This document shows, piece after piece, positions 8,101 through 16,056 of a stretch of DNA of 64,000 bases (positions are counted from its first letter, which is position 1; each line of letters opens with the position of its first letter). The translations under genes and the position numbers were made by a program. The DNA lies in NCBI GenBank assembly GCA_036384915.1, contig DASVLJ010000060.1:38810-102809 (forward strand). Reading direction: 5' to 3'. The notes under the pieces were generated by a model. That model made no database searches. It was given only the letters and a program-made list of their open reading frames with translations, and had not been told where the DNA came from. This DNA comes from PKWO01 sp036384915. GTDB lineage: Bacteria > Pseudomonadota > Gammaproteobacteria > Burkholderiales > Burkholderiaceae_D.

Positions 8101-11100
8101 CACCGCGCTCTCCACGGGCGGCATCACCTCGATCACCACGACGGACAATATCCACTACACCGTGACGGTGGGTTCCGTCACCGGCGACGGCACGCTGCGC
8201 CTGGATTTGAAATCGAACAGCACTGGCATTACGGATGCTGCGGGCAACGGCGCCACGGCGGCCTTCACCAGCGGCGACACCTATACCATCGAACACACGC
8301 CGCCCACGGTGAGTTCCAGCACTGCCAACGGCACGTTGACCAACAATGCCGGCAGCGAAGTCTTCACCGTCACGTTCACCGAAAACGTCAGCGGCGTCAA
8401 CAGCGGCGACTTCAACGTCAACCTGACGGGCACTGCCGCCTACACCGGCATCGTCGTGACGCCGCTCTCGGGCAGCCAGTACCAGGTCACGGTGCAGGGA
8501 GTGACGGGCGACGGTACGCTGCAATTGACCTACAACGGTTCCGTGCATGACGTGACCGATGCGGCCGGCAACATCGCCTCGGCCAATTTCACGTCGGGCG
8601 ACACTTATACGGTCGACCATACCGCGCCGACGGTGAGTTCGGTCAGCGTACCAGCCAACGCTACCTATATCGCCGGGCAGAACCTCGACTTCACCGTCAA
8701 CTTCAGCGAAGCTGTGACCGTGACCGGCACGCCCGAGATCGCCATCACGCTCGATACCGGCGGGATAGTCTATGCGCAATACCTGAGCGGTTCCGGCACG
8801 TCCGCCTTGACTTTCCGCTACACCGTGGTGGGCAACGAAAGCGACACCAACGGCATCGGCGTCGACAGCAGCATCACGCTCAACGGCGGCACGATCCAGG
8901 ATGCCGCGACCAACGATGCGGTGCTGACCCTGAACAGCGTGGGCAGCACGACCGGTGTGTTGGTCGACTCGATACCGCCGGCGGTCAGTTCAGTCGGCGT
9001 GCCGACCGACGGCACTTATGGCGCAGGCCAGATGCTGACCTTCACCGTCAATTTCAGCGAAAACGTGCTGGTGACCACGGGTGGAGGCACGCCCTCTATC
9101 CCCATCACGCTCGACACCGGCGGCACGGTGCAAGCCGCTTATGTCGGCGGCTCGGGCACGAGCGCCTTGACCTTCGCTTACACCGTCACCAGCGGCGAGG
9201 CCGACTTGAACGGCATCAGCGTGGGCTCGGCCATCAGCCTTAACGGCGGCACCATCAAGGATGCGGCAACCAACGTGGCTTTGCTGGCCCTCAACAGCGT
9301 AGCCTCGACGGCCAACGTGCTGGTCGATGCTGTGCCGCCGACGGTGAGTTCGATCGACATCGCCGGCACGGCCACCAACAACGGCAGCGCCGAGACGTTC
9401 ACCGTGACCTTCAGCGTGCCGGTCTCCGGCGTCGATGCAAGCGATTTTGTTTTGAACGAAACCAACACGGTCGGCGCTTCCGCGCTGGTCAACGCCGATG
9501 TCGTGGCGGTGTCGCCGGTTAACGGACGTAGCGCCACCTGGACTGTCACAGTCCAGAACGTCACCGGCGACGGCAATTTGCGGCTCGACCTCAATGCCGC
9601 AGGGGAAGACCAGGCAATCACCGACCAGTTCAGCAACCAGCTCGACCCGGCCACCTCTCATACAGGCGATCAATCCTATACGATAGACCACACCGCGCCG
9701 ACGATCACCAGCGTGACGCCGCCTGCCACCGGCACCTACACCACCGCCGCCGGCAACAACGACATCACCTTCAGCGTCAACTATAGCGAACCGGTAACCG
9801 TCGATACCACGGGCGGCACGCCGCGCATCCCCGTCACCCTGACCACCGGCGGCACGGTCTATGCGAACTACGTCTCCGGCAGCGGCAGTTCCACCCTGGT
9901 ATTCACGCTGGCTGTCGCATCGGGCGAGCAGGAGCTCTCCGGCATCGGCGTCGCCGGCAGCGTGGACACCAACGGCGGCACGATACGCGATGCAGCCGCC
10001 AACAATGCGGTCGAGACCCTGACCGGCTTGTCCTCTCCTCTGACCGGCGTCGATGTCGACGCGATCATCCCGTCCGTCACCGCGGTCGGCGTCCCCACCT
10101 CCGGCACCTACGGCGTCGGCGGCGACCTCGACTTTACGCTCAGCTTCAGCAAGGCGGTCACGGTGGATACCTCCGGCGGCACGCCTTACATCCAGATCAC
10201 GCTCGACACGGGCGGTACGGTCGATGCGGTGTACTTGTCCGGTTCCGGAACCTCGCAGCTTACGTTCCGCTACATCGTCGCCAGCGGCGAACTCGATAGC
10301 AACGGCATCACGGTCGGGACCACGCTGTTTACCGGCGGCGGCACGATCAAGGACAGCGCCGGCAACAGCAGCGACACGACCTTGCACGGCATTGCCGGCA
10401 CCAGCGGCGTGCTGGTCGATTCCGTACCGCCCACGGCCACCACGATCGACATCGCCGGCACCAGCCCGAACAACGCCTCCTCGGAAACCTTTACCGTCAC
10501 GTTCGACAAGCCGGTCAACGGCGTGGACGCTACCGACTTTACCGTGGTCGGCAGCGGCACGGCTTCCGGCGCCGTCAGCACGGTATCGGGCAGCGGCACG
10601 ACCTGGACCGTCACGGTCGGCAGCGTGGTCGGCGACGGCACCTTGCGCCTGGATTTGAACAACACGGGCGACGCGATCACAGACAATTACGGCAACGCGC
10701 TTGCGGCCGCGCATACGGGCGACCAGACCTATACCGTGCAGCACACGCCGCCGGCGGCCACCTCGATGACGGTGCCGGCCGACGGCACCTACGGCGCCGG
10801 CCAGAATATGGACTTCACCGTCACGTATAGCGAAATCGTGAATGTCGATACCACGGGCGGCACGCCGCGCATCGCCATTTCGCTCGATACGGGCGGAACG
10901 CAGTATGCGAACTATGTCTCCGGCAGCGGAACCAATACCCTGACCTTCCGTTTCGCCCCGGTCAGCGGGCAGCAGGACCTGACCGGCATCCTGACCGGGA
11001 CCGCAGTCGACACCAACGGCGGCACGATACGCGATGCGGCAGGCAACAATGCCAATCTGGCCATCAATTCGGTCGAACCGTCCACGGCCAACGTGGACGT

Positions 11101-13501
11101 GGACGCCATCATCCCCGTGGTCAACAGCGTGAGCGTGCCTGCCAGCGCCACCTACATCGCAGGCCAGGCGCTCGACTTCACCGTCAACTTCAATAAGCCG
11201 ATGACGGTGGCCGGCTCGCCCTACGTGACCTTGACGCTGGCCACGGGCGGCACGGTCGACGCGGCCTACGTTTCCGGTTCGGGAACCAGCAGCCTCGTGT
11301 TCGAGTATGTGGTTGCTCCGAACGAAGGCGCGCCGTCCGGCGTGGTGCTGGGTTCGGCCATCGTCTTGAACGGCGGCTCGATCGACGATGCGCACGGCAA
11401 CCCGGTCAACCCGGCACTGAACAGCATCGGTTCCACCTCGGGCGTGCTGGTCGATTCGATTCCTCCGGTCGTCAGCTCCATTGTCGCCGGCGGCCCCGGC
11501 GTGACCAATGCCACCAGCGAAACCTTCACCGTTACCTTCAGCGAGCCGGTCACCGGAGTGGTGGCAAGCGATTTCACGCTGACTGAGACCGGTTCCACTA
11601 CCGGCGCTATTTCTTCCATCAGCGGCAGCGGCGCGACGTACACCGTTACCGTCACTGGCATTTCGGGCAACGGCTCCATGCGGCTCGATTTGAACGGCAG
11701 CGGGACCGGCATTGCCGACCTGGCGACCAATGCGATCAAGACCGGCTTCACGGCCGGCTCGGTAGTCAATTTCGATTACAGCTCCGCGATCATCGATTCC
11801 GTGGGCGTGCCGGCGGCGGGCACGTACACGACGGGGCAGACGCTCGATTTCACCGTCACGTATGACAATGCCGTGGCGGTAGTCGGCACGCCGCGCCTGT
11901 CGTTTACGCTGGACAATGGACAGACCGTTTACGCCGATTACGTGTCGGGCAGCGGCACGACGACGCTGACGTTCGCTTATACCGTGGCGCAGGGCGCCAT
12001 CGAGACCACCGGCCTCAAGCTCGGTGGCAGCATCGACAACAATGGCGGTTCGATCAGCGACACCGGCGTCGGCAATCCGGCCGACCCCAGCCTGTCCTCC
12101 GTCGGCGACAGCAGCCATGTCTACATCGACGGTACCTCGCCTGCCGTTTCGTCCATTGCGACCGTCGGAAGCAGCACCACCAATGCCGCCAGCGTCAGCT
12201 ATACCGTCACGTTCAACGAAGCCGTCACAGGCGTCAATGCCGGCGACTTCAAGCTGACGGCGAGCGGCAGCGCCGCCGGGACCGTCGCCTCGGTCACGCC
12301 GGTCGGCAGCGACGGCACGACCTACACCGTCACGGTGAACGACATCAGCGGCATGGGCACGCTGCGCCTCGACTTGAATGCCGGTTCCGGCGTGGCCGAC
12401 AAGGCCGGCACGCCGGTGCCCGGCTTTACCGGCGGCGCGGTGTACACGGTGGACCGCGTCGATTCAACTGTCTCCAGCGTCGGCGTGCCCGCCGCCGGCG
12501 ACTACAAGGCCGGCCAGACCTTGAGCTTCCGCGTCAATTTCACGCAGCCTGTCACGGTCGATACGACGGGCGGCGCGCCGGGCATCGTGCTCACGCTGCA
12601 AAACGGCGCCACGGTGCAGGCGCGTTACGTCAGCGGCAGCGGCAGCGATACGCTGGTGTTCAGCTACACGATCGCCGATGGCGACAAGGCGCCTAACGGC
12701 ATCGGCGTGGGCGCCAGCATCGTGGCCAATGGCGGCAAGCTGACCGGCGCCGACGGCAATCCCGCTGTGCTGGCCCTGGCCGGCGTCGGTCCGACGGATG
12801 GCGTCGATATCAAGAACGGCAATGGTGACGGCGGTAACGGCAACGGTAACGGCAACCATAACAACAACGGCCGCGGTTTGTTGACGGGCGAAGACCAGAA
12901 CCAGCAGAACCAGTCGGGCGGCAGCCTTGCCGGTTCGGGATGGCAGGATCAGGGCGGCAGCCAGCAGGGCGGCATTCAATTCGTTCCCACCACCACGCAG
13001 ACCGTGTGGAGCTCGGTGCCGCTCACCAGTTCCGAGCCGGTTGGCGGCACCGTGCGCGATAGTGACACGGCAGTCGGCAGCAGCGGCTTGTCCGCGACCG
13101 TGCCGAGCCAGGGCGAGCAACTGGTCAACCCGGCGCCGGTCGAGTTGCCGGCCCTGCAAGGCAGCGATGCCAACCATTCGAACCTGCTCAACTGGAAGCC
13201 GCCGGGACACGTCGAGCAGCCCTCGGGCGACGATCTCGGCTCACTCGACGCGAACAGTGCGCGCGCGCTGCGCGGCCTGCCTGTGGAGGGCCGCCCGGCC
13301 GTACCGCTGTTTGCGCAGGGGCACGGCCGCGGTGTCGAGCGGCATCATGGGCAAAAGCACGCTGTGGTAGCGCATGCGGGCCCGCAGGGCAAGGCTTCGC
13401 TGAGCCAGCAGTTTGCGCGTTACGGCAAGCAGGCCTGGGAGCACGACAAGGCGGCATTGGTGGAAAACGCCCGGCAGTCCGCGCAGCGGCGTACCGGATA
13501 A
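5117..13501 (+). CDS. Giant LEPR-motif / DUF4347 / Ig-like repeat surface protein
   Basis: A 2794-residue protein. Residues 1-45 hold a basic, Lys-rich head and the motif ALEPRYMFDGA (LEPR-type N-terminal motif of very large exported proteins) instead of a classical Sec signal. Residues about 90-250 form a DUF4347 domain, with His144 in IIAHGSDGELLLG and Cys187 in LVYACDTAAD. Residues about 255-345 look like a beta-helix start (GNDSGAGTLRAAIATANS), then a Gly-rich block (about 348-612). From about 614 to 2566 there are 17 Ig-like units of about 115 residues in two alternating types. The tail is Gly/Asn/Gln-rich, then basic and hydrophilic, ending without RTX repeats, LPXTG or an anchor. Likely an exported adhesin or matrix protein, handled by the tolC/adaptor/M50 genes immediately downstream. 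The preceding ribosome site GGAAGGAAAG supports the ATG. Confidence 0.88.
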   Translation: MWWNKTSDKSSGKQAAKKTVQTVQQMPRRKALMMALEPRYMFDGAVAATHAEAAHQLHAEAEHGFALDHVRTVAAAQTQIAQVAASGPAVVFVDSRVTDAASLLKGVAPGTEVVTLNANQDGLQQIASYLAAHREVGSVEIIAHGSDGELLLGDTNLTVANVNSYAQELGAIGGNLKQGADILVYACDTAADATGKDFVGSLAQLTGHAVAASTATVGRDGSWELGFETGDISAVPVLSATAEAAYGYDLGTIVVTSGNDSGAGTLRAAIATANSQSGDIIYFSGVSTVTLSSGVLNITSSMTIESDLAADGSSPVTINANHSSGVLNITGGSVTLIGLEIENGLISGKGGGFGVTAGGNAYGAGIAVTGGSTVVTMNHDYLLGNAATGGGGAGSPAAPGGFYAGGGGSGISGVGGAPGGSYAATGGVAAGSGGSGHGGNGGFGALTGYNGQGGFTTGGAGGGASSTYTAGGAGGTAGIVGGGGGGSGANNGTATTPGSIGGSAVGGLFVGSGSKVYMANTQFTNNYGAGGGGGGSYTGVAGNGGKGAGAVMVASTGILEYQNSTVNFTNNVGTGGSGGTSKTGGDNGTAGVSSGTTGIENPGGAGTVSSTYSPPTTVTSVAVPSNGTYHDGQTLSFTVNFTGNVTVTGTPELAITLDTGGTVQATYQSGSGGSALVFSYTVTAGEQDATGITVGALTLNSGTINDSNSNAAVLTLNNVASTSSVDVQAILPTVSSINIAGSSPTNGTSESFTVTYSEAMNPATVLNTDFTATQVSGSITDTGITVSEVSASVYTVTVNGVSGNGVLRLDMNSGTSEQDSYGNTISGGHTGDQTYTVDQTPPTVSSIVPAGANPGKGGSETFTVTFSEAVSGVDASDFTAVTSGTTDTGISSVTTADNIHYTVTVGGVGGNGTLGLNLNSSGTGITDTAGNAISGGLTGSTYTIDTTPPTVSSITALGSLTNNASSDAFTVTFSEAVTGVTASDFTLTTTNTPGGTALSTGGITSITTTDNIHYTVTVGSVTGDGTLRLDLKSNSTGITDAAGNGATAAFTSGDTYTIEHTPPTVSSSTANGTLTNNAGSEVFTVTFTENVSGVNSGDFNVNLTGTAAYTGIVVTPLSGSQYQVTVQGVTGDGTLQLTYNGSVHDVTDAAGNIASANFTSGDTYTVDHTAPTVSSVSVPANATYIAGQNLDFTVNFSEAVTVTGTPEIAITLDTGGIVYAQYLSGSGTSALTFRYTVVGNESDTNGIGVDSSITLNGGTIQDAATNDAVLTLNSVGSTTGVLVDSIPPAVSSVGVPTDGTYGAGQMLTFTVNFSENVLVTTGGGTPSIPITLDTGGTVQAAYVGGSGTSALTFAYTVTSGEADLNGISVGSAISLNGGTIKDAATNVALLALNSVASTANVLVDAVPPTVSSIDIAGTATNNGSAETFTVTFSVPVSGVDASDFVLNETNTVGASALVNADVVAVSPVNGRSATWTVTVQNVTGDGNLRLDLNAAGEDQAITDQFSNQLDPATSHTGDQSYTIDHTAPTITSVTPPATGTYTTAAGNNDITFSVNYSEPVTVDTTGGTPRIPVTLTTGGTVYANYVSGSGSSTLVFTLAVASGEQELSGIGVAGSVDTNGGTIRDAAANNAVETLTGLSSPLTGVDVDAIIPSVTAVGVPTSGTYGVGGDLDFTLSFSKAVTVDTSGGTPYIQITLDTGGTVDAVYLSGSGTSQLTFRYIVASGELDSNGITVGTTLFTGGGTIKDSAGNSSDTTLHGIAGTSGVLVDSVPPTATTIDIAGTSPNNASSETFTVTFDKPVNGVDATDFTVVGSGTASGAVSTVSGSGTTWTVTVGSVVGDGTLRLDLNNTGDAITDNYGNALAAAHTGDQTYTVQHTPPAATSMTVPADGTYGAGQNMDFTVTYSEIVNVDTTGGTPRIAISLDTGGTQYANYVSGSGTNTLTFRFAPVSGQQDLTGILTGTAVDTNGGTIRDAAGNNANLAINSVEPSTANVDVDAIIPVVNSVSVPASATYIAGQALDFTVNFNKPMTVAGSPYVTLTLATGGTVDAAYVSGSGTSSLVFEYVVAPNEGAPSGVVLGSAIVLNGGSIDDAHGNPVNPALNSIGSTSGVLVDSIPPVVSSIVAGGPGVTNATSETFTVTFSEPVTGVVASDFTLTETGSTTGAISSISGSGATYTVTVTGISGNGSMRLDLNGSGTGIADLATNAIKTGFTAGSVVNFDYSSAIIDSVGVPAAGTYTTGQTLDFTVTYDNAVAVVGTPRLSFTLDNGQTVYADYVSGSGTTTLTFAYTVAQGAIETTGLKLGGSIDNNGGSISDTGVGNPADPSLSSVGDSSHVYIDGTSPAVSSIATVGSSTTNAASVSYTVTFNEAVTGVNAGDFKLTASGSAAGTVASVTPVGSDGTTYTVTVNDISGMGTLRLDLNAGSGVADKAGTPVPGFTGGAVYTVDRVDSTVSSVGVPAAGDYKAGQTLSFRVNFTQPVTVDTTGGAPGIVLTLQNGATVQARYVSGSGSDTLVFSYTIADGDKAPNGIGVGASIVANGGKLTGADGNPAVLALAGVGPTDGVDIKNGNGDGGNGNGNGNHNNNGRGLLTGEDQNQQNQSGGSLAGSGWQDQGGSQQGGIQFVPTTTQTVWSSVPLTSSEPVGGTVRDSDTAVGSSGLSATVPSQGEQLVNPAPVELPALQGSDANHSNLLNWKPPGHVEQPSGDDLGSLDANSARALRGLPVEGRPAVPLFAQGHGRGVERHHGQKHAVVAHAGPQGKASLSQQFARYGKQAWEHDKAALVENARQSAQRRTG
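6160..6950 (+). repeat. Gly-rich low-complexity segment of the giant protein
   Basis: Irregular GGC/GGT-rich coding repeats encode runs such as GGGGGGSYTGVAGNGGKGAG, mixed with Ser, Thr and Ala. It lies between the beta-helix-like start and the first Ig-like unit and probably forms a flexible or beta-helical stalk. Confidence 0.75.
6957..12813 (+). repeat. 17 tandem Ig-like units in two types
   Basis: About 345 bp per unit. Type A (units 1, 6, 7, 9, 10, 12, 13, 15, 17) carries GTYxxGQxLxFTVNF and a YxSGSGTSxLxFxY core. Type B (units 2-5, 8, 11, 14, 16) carries SETFTVTFSEAVxGV, DFT and GxGTLRLDLN. Each unit begins with a PPTVSSI-like linker. Units are diverged at DNA level, which argues for old duplications and against recent slippage. 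Confidence 0.85.
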
Positions 13502-13515
13502 GCAAGACAGAGGGG

Positions 13516-13534
13516 CGCCCGGCATGGACGGGCG
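13516..13534 (+). other. Small intercistronic hairpin
   Basis: A six-base GC stem (CGCCCG/CGGGCG) with a seven-base loop lies 15 bp after the giant gene stop and 48 bp before the TolC-type gene. There is no U-run, so processing or weak attenuation is more likely than termination. Confidence 0.3.
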
Positions 13535-13581
13535 GTACTGCACAACAGGCATAACATTCATATGGGACGAGATAGAACGAC

Positions 13582-15093
13582 ATGAAGACTACGCAAACCG
13601 CGCGGCGCCAAATCGGTATCGCCACACCCTTTGCCAAGGCCGCCATGGCCTCGGCCATCGCTCTGCTGTTTGCCGGCTGCGCCGTGCATACGACGCCGCT
13701 GACGGCGGAAGAGCAGGCCGCCCAGGTCAAGAGCGACCGCGAGGCGATGTTCGCCGGGCAAGACCCGGTGACCAAGCCCATCACCATGTCCGAAGCGATG
13801 GCGCGCGCCATCAAGTACAACCTGGACAACCGCCTGAAGCTGATGGAAGAAGCGGTGGCCCAGCGCCAGCTCGATCTCGCCAATTACGATTTGCTGCCGC
13901 GCCTCACTGTGGCCGCCGGTTACACCGACCGCAATAACGTCCTGGGCTCCTCTTCGGAAGACGTGTTCACCAACACCCAATCCCTGGTGCCGTCGACGTC
14001 GTCGGACAAGGCGCTGCGCAATGCGGACCTCGGCTTCAGCTGGAATGTGCTCGATTTCGGCGTAAGCTATTACCAGGCCCAGCAGCAGGCCGATCGCGCG
14101 CTGATCATGAAGGAGCGCCGGCGCAAGGTCGTGCACAGCCTGATGCAGCAAGTCCGGCAAGCCTACTGGCTGGCTTATGGCGCACAGGAAATCGAAGGCA
14201 AGATCAAGACCATGCAGATTGATGTCGAGGCCGCCATGGGCGATCTGGACCGGATTCAGAAGGAGAAGCTGAAGTCGCCCAAGGAAGTATTGGCCGAGCG
14301 CCGCCAGTTGCTCGACACCGAGCGACAGCTCGAAGTGATCCGCGACGAGCTGGCCCAGGCCAAGCCGCATCTGGCCGCGCTGATGGACCTCGATCCGGCC
14401 CAGCCGTTTACGCTGGCTCCGGAGGGCGATATGGCCGTTCCCAGCGTCAAGATGGGCGTGCAGGAGATGGCCGAGACCGCGCTGGCGCGGCGCCCGGAAA
14501 TCGTCGAAGCGCGCTACAACGAGCGTATCGGCGTCACCGAAGTCAAGAAGGCCATGGCCAAGCTGATGCCTGGCCTGGAAATCGACTTCGGCGAGCACTA
14601 CGACAGCAACAGCTTCCTGGTCAACAACCACTGGGGCGATGTCGGCCTGCACGTGAGCTGGAACATCCTCAACCTGCTCTCGGCCAAGCAGATCACCGAT
14701 ACAGCCCAGGCACAGGCCGACGTGGCCAAGATGCAGCGCATGGCGCTGAACATGGCGGTGCTGTCGCAGGTCTACATCGCCGAGCGCGATTATGAAGGCC
14801 GCGACCGTCAATTCAAGCTGGCCCAGCAACTGGCCGAGGTCGATCACGAGATACTGGAGCAGGCGCGCAACGAAACCAAGAGCAATGCCCAGGGCAAGAT
14901 GACGCAGATCCGCGCCGGGCTGAACTCGCTGTATTCCGATTTGCGCGTGCGCCAGGACTACGGCGCATTGCAGAACGCCTACGGTAACATCATGGCGAGC
15001 ATGGGGGCCGATCCGCTGCCGGAATCGGTAGCTGGACACGACCTGACCTCCCTGACCCAGGCCGTGGAGCAGGCGCAGCACGCCAGCATGTAA
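13582..15093 (+). CDS. TolC-family outer-membrane factor, lipoprotein
   Basis: A 503-residue protein. A signal peptide ends in the lipobox LLFAGC at about residues 29-34, so it should be lipid-anchored. The mature part has the two internal-repeat halves and long helices of outer-membrane efflux proteins, with TMSEAMARAIKYNLDNRLK, a repeat of that pattern near VQEMAETALARRPEIVEARYN, and amphipathic helices typical of the periplasmic barrel. It would form the outer-membrane channel. It lies 80 bp after the giant gene and precedes two periplasmic adaptors on the same strand, which points to a dedicated export or efflux complex. Confidence 0.88.
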   Translation: MKTTQTARRQIGIATPFAKAAMASAIALLFAGCAVHTTPLTAEEQAAQVKSDREAMFAGQDPVTKPITMSEAMARAIKYNLDNRLKLMEEAVAQRQLDLANYDLLPRLTVAAGYTDRNNVLGSSSEDVFTNTQSLVPSTSSDKALRNADLGFSWNVLDFGVSYYQAQQQADRALIMKERRRKVVHSLMQQVRQAYWLAYGAQEIEGKIKTMQIDVEAAMGDLDRIQKEKLKSPKEVLAERRQLLDTERQLEVIRDELAQAKPHLAALMDLDPAQPFTLAPEGDMAVPSVKMGVQEMAETALARRPEIVEARYNERIGVTEVKKAMAKLMPGLEIDFGEHYDSNSFLVNNHWGDVGLHVSWNILNLLSAKQITDTAQAQADVAKMQRMALNMAVLSQVYIAERDYEGRDRQFKLAQQLAEVDHEILEQARNETKSNAQGKMTQIRAGLNSLYSDLRVRQDYGALQNAYGNIMASMGADPLPESVAGHDLTSLTQAVEQAQHASM

Positions 15094-15131
15094 GAAGCAC
15101 TCCGCCGGCAAGTCCGGCACTGGTTTAAGAT

Positions 15132-15158
15132 AGACAGCCGGTATCTTGCCGGCTGTCT
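15132..15158 (+). other. Hairpin between tolC-type gene and adaptor gene
   Basis: A perfect 10-bp stem (15132-15141 with 15149-15158) and a seven-base loop, followed by CTTCATTG. The trailing T content is too low for a confident terminator, so partial termination or mRNA processing within the operon is more likely. Confidence 0.45.
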
Positions 15159-15180
15159 CTTCATTGAAGCGAACAAATTG

Positions 15181-16044
15181 ATGAATGCAAGCAGTACCGG
15201 TAGTGCCGCCAATGCCGGCGCGGGGCTGGTGAAGACGGGTTTCATGGTGTGCCTGCTGGCTTGGGGCACGATGGCGAACGGCGCGCGGGCGGCCACGGCC
15301 GCTGCTTCGGCCGCGCCGGCGGCGGCAAAGCCGGTCGCGTCCGTACAGGCGGCGGGAGCGCTCGGCGATGGCAAGGATGGCAATATCCGCGTCCAATTCG
15401 TGCCTTACTCGCAAACCGTCCTGTCCTCCGAGCTTTCGGCCAAGATCGCCTCCATGCCCTTGCGCGAGGGCGATACCTTTCATGCCGGTCAGACGCTGAT
15501 CAGCTTCGATTGCAGCCTGTTCCGTGCGCAATTGAACAAGGCCGAAGCCTCGGCAGAGGCGGCGCGCCAGACCCTGAAAACCAATCAGCGGCTGGCGCAA
15601 TTGAATTCCATCGGCGCGCTCGACGTCGACCTGGCCGCGGCCAAGGTCAAGGAAACCGAGGCCGAAGCTGCCGCCATGCGCGCCACGGTCGGCAAGTGCG
15701 CGATCGCCGCCCCTTTCGCTGGCCGAGTCGCCAAGCTCGATGCGCAGGCGTATGAATTCGTTGCTCCGGGCAAGCCCATCATGGAGATCCTCGACACGCG
15801 CCATCTCGAATTGCAGATGATCGTGCCGTCGAAATGGCTGGCCTGGCTCAAGGTGGGCAGCCGTTTCACGGTCAAGGTCGACGAACTGGGGCGCGAGTTT
15901 CCCGCCCACGTGGTGCGCCTCGGTGCGCGCATCGACCCGGTCAGCCAGTCGATCTCGCTGGCCGGTGAAGCCGACGGCAACCATCCCGAGCTTCTGCCCG
16001 GCATGAGCGGCGCGGCCAGTTTTGCGGCCGAACAGCCGAAATAG
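15181..16044 (+). CDS. Periplasmic adaptor (membrane fusion) protein, HlyD/RND type
   Basis: About 287 residues. A signal/anchor segment (TGFMVCLLAWGTMANGARA) is followed by an Ala-rich linker. It then has split biotinyl-lipoyl halves around a short helical hairpin (MPLREGDTFHAGQTLISFDC, then IAAPFAGRVAKLDAQAYEFV) and a beta-barrel domain ending GMSGAASF. This is the compact adaptor architecture that links an inner-membrane pump to a TolC-type channel. A TTG directly before the ATG is an alternative start. It is separated from the tolC-type gene by 87 bp including a hairpin, and by 12 bp from the next adaptor. No inner-membrane pump subunit is encoded in the cluster. Confidence 0.85.
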   Translation: MNASSTGSAANAGAGLVKTGFMVCLLAWGTMANGARAATAAASAAPAAAKPVASVQAAGALGDGKDGNIRVQFVPYSQTVLSSELSAKIASMPLREGDTFHAGQTLISFDCSLFRAQLNKAEASAEAARQTLKTNQRLAQLNSIGALDVDLAAAKVKETEAEAAAMRATVGKCAIAAPFAGRVAKLDAQAYEFVAPGKPIMEILDTRHLELQMIVPSKWLAWLKVGSRFTVKVDELGREFPAHVVRLGARIDPVSQSISLAGEADGNHPELLPGMSGAASFAAEQPK

Positions 16045-16056
16045 CGGAGGCCGGTC

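Noticed and set aside
8990..12118. 1042-codon open frame on the minus strand within the giant gene
   Set aside because: Antisense to the Ig-like repeats. The translated product is low-complexity and repeats with the coding strand's period, as expected from codon bias in GC-rich tandem repeats.
6957..12813. CRISPR-like periodic repeats
   Set aside because: The period is about 345 bp, the repeats are coding and diverged, and there is no short identical repeat with unique spacers.
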